From Marinobacter salicampi (GTDB lineage: Bacteria; Pseudomonadota; Gammaproteobacteria; Pseudomonadales; Oleiphilaceae): a DNA stretch of 64,000 bases. A program made the position numbers and the translations under genes. Below the pieces are notes generated by a model. It saw only the letters and a list, made by a program, of their open reading frames with translations. It was not told where the DNA came from and searched no databases. Shown in pieces: positions 51,863 through 60,800 of the stretch (positions are counted from its first letter, which is position 1; each line of letters starts with the position of its first letter). The stretch is from the NCBI RefSeq assembly GCF_011074795.1, contig NZ_JAAMPF010000009.1, positions 1 to 64,000 of the forward strand, read 5' to 3'.

Positions 51863-52420
51863 TTAGAACTTTATGATCACACCTACCGAGACGCCTGAAA
51901 TTTCATAACTGTCTTTGTCCAGGTAACTCATATACTCCGCATTGACTAGAAACTGATCGTTCAAAGCCAGGTTGGCGCCAAAGCCATAAGACAGATCCGA
52001 TTCTGATTCAGAAACAGAGGCAGAACCCCCTGGTCCGCTAACAGAGGCAGTCAGCTCGCCTTTGGTAAAACCGATAACGGCATAGGGGTAGATCGGGCTG
52101 TCGTTCGGAATGCCCGCAACTGCGTAGCCCCCGAACAGGTAGTCCAGTTCAAGTTCCGCACTGACACCACCACTACTGAACGACTCATCAGCAACGCCGA
52201 AACCAGCACGCAGTTCTGCTGCGAAATAGGGAGTCAGCTGAGCACCAGCCTTTCCTGCTAGCGCCCCCAGATCGAATTCGTTGGAAAAGCCATCTTCTTC
52301 GTAGGTCACGAAGACATAGTTGATGCCAACATAGCCTTGTTCAATCGGTTGCTTCGCCTGGGCAGGGCTCACCGCCGCCATGATCGCTAGAGCAGAAATG
52401 CCTGATAATACTCTGTTCAT
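51863..52420 (-). CDS. Outer-membrane beta-barrel protein (OmpA/OmpW-like small barrel)
   Basis: 185 residues. Signal peptide (LSGISALAIMAAVSPAQA), then eight or so amphipathic strands (GYVGINYVFVTYEE, YFAAELRAGFGVADE, YPYAVIGFTKGELTAS) and a terminal Phe in SVGVIIKF, as in outer-membrane barrels assembled by Bam. Closest in style to the porin-family outer membrane beta-barrel group. GGAGA precedes the ATG at 52420. The frame upstream of that is dispersed repeat. Confidence 0.75.
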   Translation of the reverse strand: MNRVLSGISALAIMAAVSPAQAKQPIEQGYVGINYVFVTYEEDGFSNEFDLGALAGKAGAQLTPYFAAELRAGFGVADESFSSGGVSAELELDYLFGGYAVAGIPNDSPIYPYAVIGFTKGELTASVSGPGGSASVSESESDLSYGFGANLALNDQFLVNAEYMSYLDKDSYEISGVSVGVIIKF

Positions 52421-52431
52421 ATTGTCTCCAA

Positions 52432-52452
52432 GGAAATAGATCTGTCTCCCGA
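52432..52452 (-). repeat. Dispersed repeat, reverse copy
   Basis: AGGAAATAGATCTGTCTCCC, a slightly changed reverse copy in the promoter region of the barrel gene. Confidence 0.55.
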
Positions 52453-52652
52453 ACACTTGATAGCGTTCGTTTGAGGCGGGGAATGTTAACTTTATTTCAT
52501 TTTTAACGAAAGCGAATAGCTAACGAGCTGGCTGCAGATAGCTCTGACAGTTAATTCTTACCCTGGTCCTAATCCCGACAATTTTTTTTTGTTTCAGTTA
52601 CTGTAGAGAACTGAAACTGAAAAATTAGCCAGCACCTAACTTGGGGAACGTG

Positions 52653-52814
52653 ATGAGCAAGAAACCCGTAAAAGCAACCTTAACCACGGCCACGATTGAG
52701 GAGCAGACTGCTGCTTTTTTAAAAGCTGGTGGATCTGTTGAATATGTAGGCAAAGGTAAAAGTGGCCAGTTCGCGTCTGCAGGTTCCAAGCAGATTGACC
52801 TGAAAAGTAACTAG
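52653..52814 (+). CDS. Small conserved-looking cytoplasmic protein
   Basis: 53 residues starting MSKKPVKATLTTATIEEQTA, then AFLKAGGSVEYVGKGKSGQF and a Lys/Ser tail. GGGGAACG precedes the ATG. The TIEEQTxAFLxxGG pattern recalls very small proteins found in many gammaproteobacteria (memory, not checked). Function unknown. A degenerate repeat copy follows 3 bases after the stop. Confidence 0.6.
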   Translation: MSKKPVKATLTTATIEEQTAAFLKAGGSVEYVGKGKSGQFASAGSKQIDLKSN

Positions 52815-52817
52815 AGC

Positions 52818-52875
52818 GAAAAACGGGGCAGGCCGATTTTCTGGTCTATCGAAAAACCAGTTCTGTCCCAGTTGT
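52818..52875. repeat. Inverted pair of dispersed repeats
   Basis: A forward copy (GAAAAACGGGGCAGGCCGAT) and a reverse copy (GAAAAACCAGTTCTGTCCCA) face each other about 9 bases apart. They sit after the small 53-residue gene. Confidence 0.55.
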
Positions 52876-52990
52876 TCCCGCAACACTCTCCGATACCGCT
52901 ACACAGAAACCTCTCTGGCAGCCTCATCAACGAGCTGCAGTCCATTTCATGAACATGTAACGCAGAACCAAGCTCCGCAATTTGCTAAAC

Positions 52991-53005
52991 CTATGCCGCC
53001 TATAG
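52991..53005. promoter_or_regulatory. OxyR-like half-site element upstream of katG
   Basis: CTAT-N7-ATAG (CTATGCCGCCTATAG), the central part of the known OxyR tetranucleotide pattern ATAG-N7-CTAT-N7-ATAG-N7-CTAT. It is embedded in a slightly longer palindrome ACCTAT-N7-ATAGGT. The outer tetranucleotides match poorly. Its position about 235 bases before katG suits peroxide control (inference). Confidence 0.4.
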
Positions 53006-53236
53006 GTACAACTTTATTGGCCAATCAGCGCCAAGGAGGGTATTGATAACCCACGGGACGAAACCACGTGGCCGGTATGGTTGACGGCTTCGCCCTGAAC
53101 GGTTGACTGTTTTGAGGGCTTTTAAGAATTGATAAGGCCTTCTGTTCAAGGCTCGAAGGTGTTCGCAAAGTCTGAAGCAATCCAGAGTAGTCGGCTAAAA
53201 CGCTTTCCAGGCCACCCTTTTTGCAAGGAGAATAAT

Positions 53237-55435
53237 GTGTCTGATATCAAACCCAAGCGCCCGGAGTGGGGTGCACGCACCACATCAAGTCTGCAGGGCA
53301 ACGAGCATTGGTGGCCTGACCAGCTCACACTCAATATTCTGCACCAGAAACACCCGGACGCCAGCCCGTTTGGGCCGGACTTCAGCTATGCCGATGCGTT
53401 CTCGCAGCTGGACGTTGATGAGCTGTCCGCCGATGTGGATGCATTGATGACCGACTCCCAGGACTGGTGGCCTGCCGATTGGGGCCATTACGGGCCGTTT
53501 TTCATCCGGATGTCGTGGCACGCGGCGGGCACCTACCGTGCCAACGACGGCCGTGGTGGCGGCGGCACCGGTGCCCAGCGTTTCGCGCCGCTGAACAGCT
53601 GGCCGGACAACGGCAACCTCGACAAAGCCCGCCGTCTGCTATGGCCGGTCAAGAAGAAATATGGCGAGAAGATCTCCTGGGCCGACCTGATGGTTTTTGC
53701 GGGCAATCGTGCCCTGGAAACCATGGGCTTCCGCACCTTCGGTTTCGGTTTCGGCCGTTCGGATATATGGGCACCTGAGGATGACATCTACTGGGGCCCC
53801 GAGACCGAGTGGCTCTCCACCAATGACGAGCGCTATACCGGCACCTGGGAAGACGGCAGTCGCACCCTCGACAATCCGCTTGCCGCGGTCCAGATGGGTC
53901 TGATTTACGTGAATCCGGAGGGTCCCAACGGCGTTCCGGACGCCATGAAATCTGCCCAGGACGTGCGTGAGACTTTTGCCCGCATGGGTATGAACGACCG
54001 CGAAACCGTCGCGTTGACCGTGGGTGGACACACCTTTGGCAAGATGCACGGCAACGGTCCCGCAGAGGCCGTCGGGGAGGCGCCCGAGGGCGCGAAGATC
54101 CACGAGCAGGGCTTAGGCTGGGCCAACAAGAACGAGACCGGCCTCGGCGAGTACACGGTAACCTCAGGGCTTGAGGGCGCCTGGACACCGACGCCGACCA
54201 AGTGGGACAACTCCTACCTCAATACCATTTTTGCCCACCAGTGGGAGGTCACAAAATCTCCGGCCGGCGCCAACCAGTGGGAACCGGTTGAGGTCAAGGA
54301 AGGCTACTGGGTACCTGACGCCCACGTGCCGGGCAAGAAGAATCCGCCAGTGATGACTGCCGCGGACATGGCGATGATCACCGACCCGGCCTATCTCGAG
54401 ATCTCCCGGGAGTATCACCAGAACCCCGAGGTACTCGCCGATGAGTTTGCCCGTGCCTGGTACAAGCTTTTGCATAGGGACATGGGACCTCGCGCCCGCT
54501 ACCTTGGTCCCCAGGTGCCTGGTGAGAAGCTTGTCTGGCAGGACCCGGTGCCCGAGCAGGACGGGCCACTGGTCACCGATGATCAGGTCGCCACGCTCAA
54601 GCGGCAGATCGCCGACTCCGGCCTCGCGGTCAAACAGCTGGTTGGCACTGCCTGGGCCGCGGCCTGCACTTATCGGCAGACCGACCATCGCGGCGGCGTC
54701 AACGGTGCACGTATCCGTCTTGAACCGCAGATCAGATGGGACGCCAACGTTCGCGCCGGAGTGCCCGAAGTGCTCGACCGCCTGGAGCAGCTCAGGAGCG
54801 ACTCCGGAACGAACATTTCGCTGGCCGATATGATCGTGCTGGCGGGCAATGTCGGGGTCGAGATGGCGGCAAAGGCCGCAGGTCACGACATCACGGTGCC
54901 GTTCACGCCGGGCCGCACCGATGCCAGCCAGGAGATGACCGAGGTCGATACTCAGGACCTCCTCGAGCCGAAGCACGATGCCTTCCGTAACTACACCCAG
55001 GAGCAGACCACGTCCATCCCGGACGAGCAGTTGATGGTTGACCGCGCCTTCATGCTGAACCTCAGCGTACCCCAGATGGCCGCGCTGCTCGGCGGCATGC
55101 GGGTTATGGGCGTCAACATCGGTGACGAGAGCCTAGGGGTTCTTACCAACCGACCGGGTCAGCTGACCAATGACTTCTTCGTCAGTCTCATCGACATGGG
55201 TACCGTCTGGGAACCGGTGGACGAAGGGGAGACCCGGTTCCAGGGCCGGGATCGCAAAACCGGCGACAAGAAGTGGACCGCCTCCCGGGTGGATCTCGTC
55301 TATGGTTCCAACTCCCAACTGCGCGCCATCGCCGAGGAGTTTGCCTCCCAGGGTGGCGAGGAGCGAATGATCGACCGCTTCGTCAAGGGCTGGGTCAAAG
55401 TCATGGAGAACGACCGCTTCGACCTGCACCGCTAG
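53237..55435 (+). CDS. katG: Catalase-peroxidase KatG
   Basis: 732 residues from a GTG with AAGGAG 7 bases upstream; the frame is open further but not conserved. The distal heme motif [11 protein letters not shown] is near residue 92, and the Trp-Tyr-Met crosslink partners are Trp in that motif, Tyr in GLIYVNPEG near 224 and Met in RMGMNDRET near 250. The proximal His is in [10 protein letters not shown] near 262. The second, heme-free half is complete. It removes H2O2 by catalase and peroxidase routes. An OxyR-like site lies upstream and a strong terminator follows. Confidence 0.95.
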   Translation: MSDIKPKRPEWGARTTSSLQGNEHWWPDQLTLNILHQKHPDASPFGPDFSYADAFSQLDVDELSADVDALMTDSQDWWPADWGHYGPFFIRMSWHAAGTYRANDGRGGGGTGAQRFAPLNSWPDNGNLDKARRLLWPVKKKYGEKISWADLMVFAGNRALETMGFRTFGFGFGRSDIWAPEDDIYWGPETEWLSTNDERYTGTWEDGSRTLDNPLAAVQMGLIYVNPEGPNGVPDAMKSAQDVRETFARMGMNDRETVALTVGGHTFGKMHGNGPAEAVGEAPEGAKIHEQGLGWANKNETGLGEYTVTSGLEGAWTPTPTKWDNSYLNTIFAHQWEVTKSPAGANQWEPVEVKEGYWVPDAHVPGKKNPPVMTAADMAMITDPAYLEISREYHQNPEVLADEFARAWYKLLHRDMGPRARYLGPQVPGEKLVWQDPVPEQDGPLVTDDQVATLKRQIADSGLAVKQLVGTAWAAACTYRQTDHRGGVNGARIRLEPQIRWDANVRAGVPEVLDRLEQLRSDSGTNISLADMIVLAGNVGVEMAAKAAGHDITVPFTPGRTDASQEMTEVDTQDLLEPKHDAFRNYTQEQTTSIPDEQLMVDRAFMLNLSVPQMAALLGGMRVMGVNIGDESLGVLTNRPGQLTNDFFVSLIDMGTVWEPVDEGETRFQGRDRKTGDKKWTASRVDLVYGSNSQLRAIAEEFASQGGEERMIDRFVKGWVKVMENDRFDLHR

Positions 55436-55473
55436 GGCTCAGGTCCGCAGGGACCAGTCGTTGCAGTAAGCGC

Positions 55474-55512
55474 CCCGAAGGCTGGATGCCCATCCGGTCT
55501 TCGGGTTTTTTT
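55474..55512 (+). terminator. Rho-independent terminator after katG
   Basis: A stem formed by CCCGAAG with CTTCGGG and inner GGATG with CATCC, followed by seven T. Ends the monocistronic katG message. Confidence 0.85.
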
Positions 55513-55708
55513 GTGGTGGAGGAGGTGAAGGCCCGTGCGGAAACGCCGGGTGCCGAGTCTCGCGTCCGTCATTTTGTTATCTATTGCCTACCAATGGTTT
55601 ATTGCCCACCCCTGGTTCCGTTCCTATACTCGCTTAACGGCCCACTGCCTGATGGTTCCGAGGGCCCGTACGAGTGCCCGCACTATTCCAATAAAAAAGG
55701 ACAACAAC

Positions 55709-56719
55709 ATGTTGAAACGTTGCACAATCCTGGCTGCTGCGGCCGCCACGCTCCTGTTCAGTGCTGCCTCCCAGGCTCAATATAAGGAAGAATACACCGT
55801 ATCCACCGTTCTGCCTTCTGCCTTCCCCTGGGGACAGGCGGCGGACAAATGGGTGGAGCTGGTGAAAGAGCGCTCGGACGGGCGTATCAACATGAAAATC
55901 TACAGCAACTCCCAGCTGGTCTCCGGTGACCAGACCAAGGAGTTCTCAGCCATGCGTTCCGGGCTCATCGATATGGCGGTGGGCTCCACCATTAACTGGT
56001 CGCCGCAGGTGCCGGAGTTGAACCTGTTCTCCCTGCCATTCCTGATGCCGGACTATGCGGCCATCGATGCCATTACCCAGGGGGAGGCCGGCGAAGCCGT
56101 CTTCGCAGCCATCAAGAAGCGTGGCGTAACGCCGCTGGCATGGGGCGAGAACGGTTTCCGGGAACTCTCCAACTCCAAGCGGACCATTGAAGAACCGGCC
56201 GATCTGGACGGCCTGAAGATCCGCGTTGTGGGCTCGCCCCTGTTCCAGGATACCTTCACCGCCCTGGGCGCCAACCCCACCCAGATGAGCTGGGCCGATG
56301 CCAAGCCGGCGCTGACCACCGGTGCCGTCGACGGCCAGGAGAACCCTTTATCTGTATTTGATGTGGCCCGTATCGACCAGGTCGGTCAGGAATACCTGAC
56401 CCTCTGGCACTACATGGCGGACCCGCTGGTGTTTGCGGTCAGCAACAGCATCTGGGACCAGTTCAGCGCCGAAGACCAGGAATTGCTGAAGGAGGCGGCG
56501 ATCGATGCTGGTGAATGGGAGATTGAAAAATCCCGCAGTGAAATCGACGACACCCTGGCTGCCATCAAGGATCGGGGCGTGGAAGTCACCGAGCTGACGG
56601 ACGAACAGCGGCAGGCCTTCAAAAAGGCCACCGAGTCCGTATACGGAAAATGGACCCCGCGCATTGGCGAGGATCTGGTCAAGCAGGCGCAGGACGCGGT
56701 CGCTAACCGCAACCAGTAA
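55709..56719 (+). CDS. TRAP transporter solute-binding protein, DctP family
   Basis: 336 residues from the ATG at 55709 with AAAGGA upstream; the frame before it is not protein-like. Signal peptide ends SAASQAQ. Typical DctP features: an early VSTVLPSAFPWGQAADKWVE, MRSGLIDMAVGSTINWSPQV near residue 90, the carboxylate-binding Arg in LDGLKIRVVGSPLF near residue 172 and AVDGQENPLSVF near residue 211. It delivers a carboxylate-type solute to the permeases that follow. The exact ligand is unknown. Confidence 0.87.
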   Translation: MLKRCTILAAAAATLLFSAASQAQYKEEYTVSTVLPSAFPWGQAADKWVELVKERSDGRINMKIYSNSQLVSGDQTKEFSAMRSGLIDMAVGSTINWSPQVPELNLFSLPFLMPDYAAIDAITQGEAGEAVFAAIKKRGVTPLAWGENGFRELSNSKRTIEEPADLDGLKIRVVGSPLFQDTFTALGANPTQMSWADAKPALTTGAVDGQENPLSVFDVARIDQVGQEYLTLWHYMADPLVFAVSNSIWDQFSAEDQELLKEAAIDAGEWEIEKSRSEIDDTLAAIKDRGVEVTELTDEQRQAFKKATESVYGKWTPRIGEDLVKQAQDAVANRNQ

Positions 56720-56778
56720 CAGGACCTGCCCAGGCGCCTGCCATCCCTGGTGGGCGCTGTCTTTGAACCGGAGTCACC

Positions 56779-57273
56779 ATGCCGTCCCGTCCCCCCAAGT
56801 TCCGGCCCGACGCCTGGCTGGCCACCATCGCCCTGATAGCGATCTGCCTGATCAGCCTGGGTAACGTGATCGTGCGCTACGCGACCGATGCGTCTTTCGC
56901 CTTTACCGAGGAGTTCTCGGTGTTTTTTCTGGTGATCCTCACCTTTGGGGGAGCGGCGGTGGCCGCACGCCATAACCAGCATATCCGCATCGAACTGATC
57001 GAACACTTCCTGCCGCCCAAAGCGAAGAAAGTGGTTTTCGTGTTGCAGTGGCTGGGCGGCGTAACGGTGCTGGGCATGATGACCAGGTTCGGCAGCACCT
57101 TCGCATGGCAGGAATATCAGTGGGATTCACTGTCGCCGGGCCTGGGGTTGCCCAACTGGGTGTATGTGATCTGGCTGCCGCTGCTGTCGGTCGCCATTAT
57201 CATTCGCATGACCCAGAACCTCATTGACCGTCTGCGAGGCAAGGAAGAGCCGGAGGTGATCCATGAGTCCTGA
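56779..57273 (+). CDS. TRAP transporter small permease, DctQ family
   Basis: 164 residues with four membrane helices (for example WLATIALIAICLISLGNVIV). The DctQ-type TEEFSVFFLVILTFGGAAVA is near residue 36. GGAG precedes the ATG. It lies between the binding protein and large permease and overlaps the latter by 11 bases. Confidence 0.87.
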   Translation: MPSRPPKFRPDAWLATIALIAICLISLGNVIVRYATDASFAFTEEFSVFFLVILTFGGAAVAARHNQHIRIELIEHFLPPKAKKVVFVLQWLGGVTVLGMMTRFGSTFAWQEYQWDSLSPGLGLPNWVYVIWLPLLSVAIIIRMTQNLIDRLRGKEEPEVIHES

Positions 57274-58567
57274 CCTGCTGATGATTGGAAGTTTCCTGCT
57301 GGCGTTGTTGCTGGGCATGCCGGTGGCTCTTGCCCTTGGTCTTGGCGGCGTGGTGGGAATTGTAGCGGGTCTGCCGCCCTCCATGCTGGGCACCTTCGGC
57401 ACCAATACCTATAACAGCGTCGCCAAGTATCCGCTGATTGCCATACCCCTGTTTATCCTGACCGGCCTGATCTTCGAGCGTGCGGGTGTTGCAGCCAGCC
57501 TGGTGCGCTTTGCCCAGGCGATTATCGGCCCCCGCCATGGCGGCCTGACGGTGGTGGCCGTGATCGTGTGCCTGATCATGGGTGGCATGAGCGGTTCCGG
57601 CCCGGCCGATGCGGCTGCGGTGGCGATGGTGATGCTGCCGAGCATGCGCAAAGCCGGTTACCCGATGCCGTTTTCAGCGTCGCTCATTGCGGCCTCGTCG
57701 TCCACGGCCATTCTGATTCCGCCGTCCATTGCACTGATTCTCTATTCCATCGTGGTGCCCGGCGTGGATCTGCGGGCGCTGTTCGCTGCGGGCCTGTTCC
57801 CGGGCATTCTCGCGGGTATTTCACTGCTGGCGCCGGCCCTGTACTTCGCCCGAAAGTACCGTTGGGAGGATCCGGAAGCGGTCGAACGTCCGCCGCTCTG
57901 GCCGAGTTTCAAGGCCGCTTTGCCAGCGCTGTTTGCGCCGGTGATCATCCTCGGCGGGCTTCGTTCCGGGCTTTTCACACCCACCGAAGCCGCCGTGGTA
58001 GCGGTCGCTTATGGGGTGCTGGTCGGGTGCGTGCTCTACCGCAATCTCACCCTCAGGAACCTCTGGGGCCTGATGACGGAAGCGGCGGTTACTTCCGGCG
58101 TGGTCATGTTCATCATTGCGCTGGCCGGCATCTTTGCCTGGGCGGGTACCACACTCGGCACCTTCCAGCATCTGGCCGACGCCCTACTGTCCCTTTCCGA
58201 GAACGGCTGGGTGCTACTGGGGCTGGTGATGGTGCTGGTGCTGATCGCTGGCATGCTGCTTGATGCGATCTCCATCTACCTGATCCTGATCCCCATTGTG
58301 TTGCCACTGATGAATCATTTCGGCTGGAACCCGATCTGGTTCGGCATCCTGCTGGCAATGAACATCGCCATCGGCCAGTTCACGCCGCCGGTCGCCGTCA
58401 ACCTGATGGTCACCACCCGCATAGCCAACATCCGCCTGGAACATACCATCGGCTGGGCCCTGGTCTTCACCGCTGCCATGGCCGTCAGCCTGGTGCTGGT
58501 GATGCTGATTCCGGGCATCGCCCTGTGGTTACCTGAGAAGCTGGGGTATGTAGTGGGGCCCTGGTAA
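57263..58567 (+). CDS. TRAP transporter large permease, DctM family
   Basis: 434 residues, about 12 membrane helices. DctM marks are LLLGMPVALALGLGGVVGIV near residue 12, SGSGPADAAAVAMVMLPSM near residue 110 and the twin region IAMNIAIGQFTPPVAVNLMV near residue 372. A near-perfect Shine-Dalgarno (GGAGGTGAT) precedes the ATG inside the DctQ gene. It forms the sodium-driven import channel with DctQ. Confidence 0.9.
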   Translation: MSPDLLMIGSFLLALLLGMPVALALGLGGVVGIVAGLPPSMLGTFGTNTYNSVAKYPLIAIPLFILTGLIFERAGVAASLVRFAQAIIGPRHGGLTVVAVIVCLIMGGMSGSGPADAAAVAMVMLPSMRKAGYPMPFSASLIAASSSTAILIPPSIALILYSIVVPGVDLRALFAAGLFPGILAGISLLAPALYFARKYRWEDPEAVERPPLWPSFKAALPALFAPVIILGGLRSGLFTPTEAAVVAVAYGVLVGCVLYRNLTLRNLWGLMTEAAVTSGVVMFIIALAGIFAWAGTTLGTFQHLADALLSLSENGWVLLGLVMVLVLIAGMLLDAISIYLILIPIVLPLMNHFGWNPIWFGILLAMNIAIGQFTPPVAVNLMVTTRIANIRLEHTIGWALVFTAAMAVSLVLVMLIPGIALWLPEKLGYVVGPW

Positions 58568-58775
58568 AAGGGCCCGATCAGTTGCATGTCCTTAGTTATA
58601 TAGCCATCGGCCATCCAGCAAGCATGCGTTTTCCAGAACTGCAAGAGCAGTAGAAGATTGCCTTTCAGAGCAGAAGAGCAGCGTCCCGATGTTTTCTTCG
58701 TGAACTACAGAATTGTGAAATGGTCTATGAGACCATGATTGGAAAGGCCTGGATAAAGGCATTGACTGAGCTTGT

Positions 58776-58806
58776 GAGAAAACCGTTAGGGATCTATTTT
58801 CGCAGA
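58776..58806 (+). repeat. Dispersed repeat, diverged forward copy
   Basis: GAGAAAACCGTTAGGGATCT followed by ATTTTCGCAG, a forward copy with its GGGACAG worn. It ends 13 bases before the FAD oxidoreductase start. The rest of the roughly 250-base gap shows nothing else. Confidence 0.55.
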
Positions 58807-58818
58807 GGATAGTCAACC

Positions 58819-60225
58819 ATGCAGCAGAACATGGACGTTCTTATCATTGGCGGCGGCGTCGCTGGGCTTACTGCTGCCATCGGCTTGATCGACCAGGGCT
58901 TCAAGGTCACGTTGATCGAAGGTAGCGACAGCCTGGGCGGCCGGGCCCAGAGCATGACGGACCGCACCACCGGCGAGCGGGTCGATCTGGGGCCCCACGT
59001 CATGGTTACCCAGTACCGCAATATGCTGAAGTTACTGGAAAATCTGGGCACTGAAAAGCAGGTGGTCTGGCAAAGACGTCCCCACTTAATTCTGGTAGAT
59101 AAGCCGGAGCCGGTAGTTATGCGACTCCGAAGTCTCCCCGCGCCGCTTCATTTCGCGCCCAGCATGCTGAACGTGCCGCAGGTTTCGTGGGCCGACCTCT
59201 TCTCCAACCGCCGCGTTCTCTGGCAGCTTATGCGCCTGGACGAGGAGGGGATCCTGGAACTGGACGAAATTAATGCGGAGCAACACCTGCGGGAAATGGG
59301 CGTTAGCGAGCGGGCATTGGACTGGTTCTGGCGGTCGGCAGCCATGACCATCATGAACGCTCCGCTGGAGCTATGCTCGGCAGGGGCATTGCTTCGTTTT
59401 ATCCGGTACCTGGGCGGGCGTAACGACTATCAGGTCGGTTTTGCCGGCGAAGGTCTGGGGGATCTGTTCGCGCCGGAGGCAGCCCGACGCATACGGGCGT
59501 CGGGCGGGCAGGTGCTGCTGGATACGTCAGTAGCAGCGCTGGTGACCGAGGATGGACGTGAGCTCAGGGCCAGGTTCTGCATTGTGGCGACTCCTCTGGA
59601 AAGTCTGCTCAGCTTGGTTCCTGACGATTGGCCGCTCCGCTACGAGACGTTTGCGAACCTCGACCGATTCAAACCGAGCCCCTATATCTGCACCTATCTC
59701 TGGTTTGCCGGTAAACTGACGAAGGAGCCTTTCTGGACCAAGGTCTGGTCACCGGACAATCTGAACTACGATTTCTACGATCTTTCCAATATCAAGCCAT
59801 CCCTGGCTGGCAAGTCTTCCGTAATAGCCTGCAACTGCATGTACAGCTTGAAGTCGGATCTACTTACCGACGAAGAGATTGTCAGCCGAACGCAAGCCGA
59901 GGTTGCCGAATATCTCCCAGCTGCAGCCCAGATGGAAATTCAACATGCGCGGGTCCACCGGGTCCCCATGGGGATACCTGTGCCTGCACCTGGCACCGAG
60001 AAAGCAAGACCGGATACGACCACACCAATACCGGGACTATACCTGGCAGGCGACTGGATCAACACGGGCCTGCCAAGCTCCATGGAAAGTGCTGCAAGGT
60101 CGGGCTGGATGGCTGCCGAGCAAGTGCTGGCAAAGATTGGCCGGCCCTGTGCTCTGGCGCAGCCACTACCAAAGCTTACGGGTCTGGCTTGGGCCCTAGG
60201 CCGAAAAGGAGGCAAGCAGGGCTGA
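58819..60225 (+). CDS. FAD-dependent oxidoreductase, HpnE / phytoene desaturase-like
   Basis: 468 residues. The N-terminal Rossmann FAD motif VLIIGGGVAGLTAAIGL then E (residues 7-35) is followed by SLGGRAQSM. The C-terminal FAD motif PIPGLYLAGDWINTGLPSSM with ESAARSGWMAAEQVL is the amine-oxidase/desaturase class pattern. Length and the DLGPHVM segment are close to hydroxysqualene dehydroxylase HpnE and carotenoid-type enzymes. No squalene gene lies beside it, so the substrate stays open. AGAGGA precedes the ATG. Confidence 0.75.
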   Translation: MQQNMDVLIIGGGVAGLTAAIGLIDQGFKVTLIEGSDSLGGRAQSMTDRTTGERVDLGPHVMVTQYRNMLKLLENLGTEKQVVWQRRPHLILVDKPEPVVMRLRSLPAPLHFAPSMLNVPQVSWADLFSNRRVLWQLMRLDEEGILELDEINAEQHLREMGVSERALDWFWRSAAMTIMNAPLELCSAGALLRFIRYLGGRNDYQVGFAGEGLGDLFAPEAARRIRASGGQVLLDTSVAALVTEDGRELRARFCIVATPLESLLSLVPDDWPLRYETFANLDRFKPSPYICTYLWFAGKLTKEPFWTKVWSPDNLNYDFYDLSNIKPSLAGKSSVIACNCMYSLKSDLLTDEEIVSRTQAEVAEYLPAAAQMEIQHARVHRVPMGIPVPAPGTEKARPDTTTPIPGLYLAGDWINTGLPSSMESAARSGWMAAEQVLAKIGRPCALAQPLPKLTGLAWALGRKGGKQG

Positions 60226-60295
60226 CGCGAGAGCGGTCGCTCGCCTCAATGCGTTGGCCAGTAGAGATCCCAAAGTAGTCCTTGCCATTGCTACC

Positions 60296-60661
60296 CTACT
60301 GGTCGTCCGCTTTCGGGTCAGTAGACTCAGGTTCATTGTATTTGGATTTTTTAGCTTCCTGGTGCCGCTCCGTATCCTGGTGTTTGGGCGAAGCGTCGTG
60401 GCCCATGCTCTGCTCTCCTACATCCCTTTCACTGCCGTCCTCGTGCACTTCGTGGTCACTAGGAGCAGGTTCATTGTATTTCGACTCAGTGGATTCCTGA
60501 TGGCGCTCCGAGTCCTGGTTTTTGGGTAGAGCATCATGGCCCATGCTCTGCTCTCCTATATCCCTTTCACTACCTTCCTCAGCGGCGAACAAAGCAGCTG
60601 AACCCAAGGTTATAGCCGGCGTGACCAATGCAAAAAACGCGAGTGAATGCAGCTTTTTCAT
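60296..60661 (-). CDS. Secreted protein built of two 46-residue repeats
   Basis: 121 residues. A signal peptide of about 29 residues (ALVTPAITLGSAALFAA) is followed by two consecutive 46-residue units with no linker (residues 30-75 and 76-121). Both start GSERD(I/V)GEQSMGHDA and share ERHQE and SKYNEP. Very hydrophilic, rich in Glu, Asp, Ser, His and Lys, probably disordered. Function and family unknown. It is alone between the FAD oxidoreductase and KAS III genes, on the opposite strand from the former. Confidence 0.65.
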   Translation of the reverse strand: MKKLHSLAFFALVTPAITLGSAALFAAEEGSERDIGEQSMGHDALPKNQDSERHQESTESKYNEPAPSDHEVHEDGSERDVGEQSMGHDASPKHQDTERHQEAKKSKYNEPESTDPKADDQ

Positions 60662-60800
60662 AGGATTTTCCTTCGACTCGGTTGTGTCAGGTGGACAAAA
60701 TGTCCTGTGTGACCGAACCCCGGATCTACATTCAGGGTATGGGTCAGTTGATGCGCTAGCGCGCTAAAATGCAATAGAAGCAAGTCGCTGAATTGACAAT

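Noticed and set aside
60254..60529. Plus-strand frame of 91 codons with repeated hydrophobic stretches
   Set aside because: It is the complement of the two-repeat secreted protein gene, which has a signal peptide and consistent composition. The hydrophobic repeats are a reflection of that duplication.
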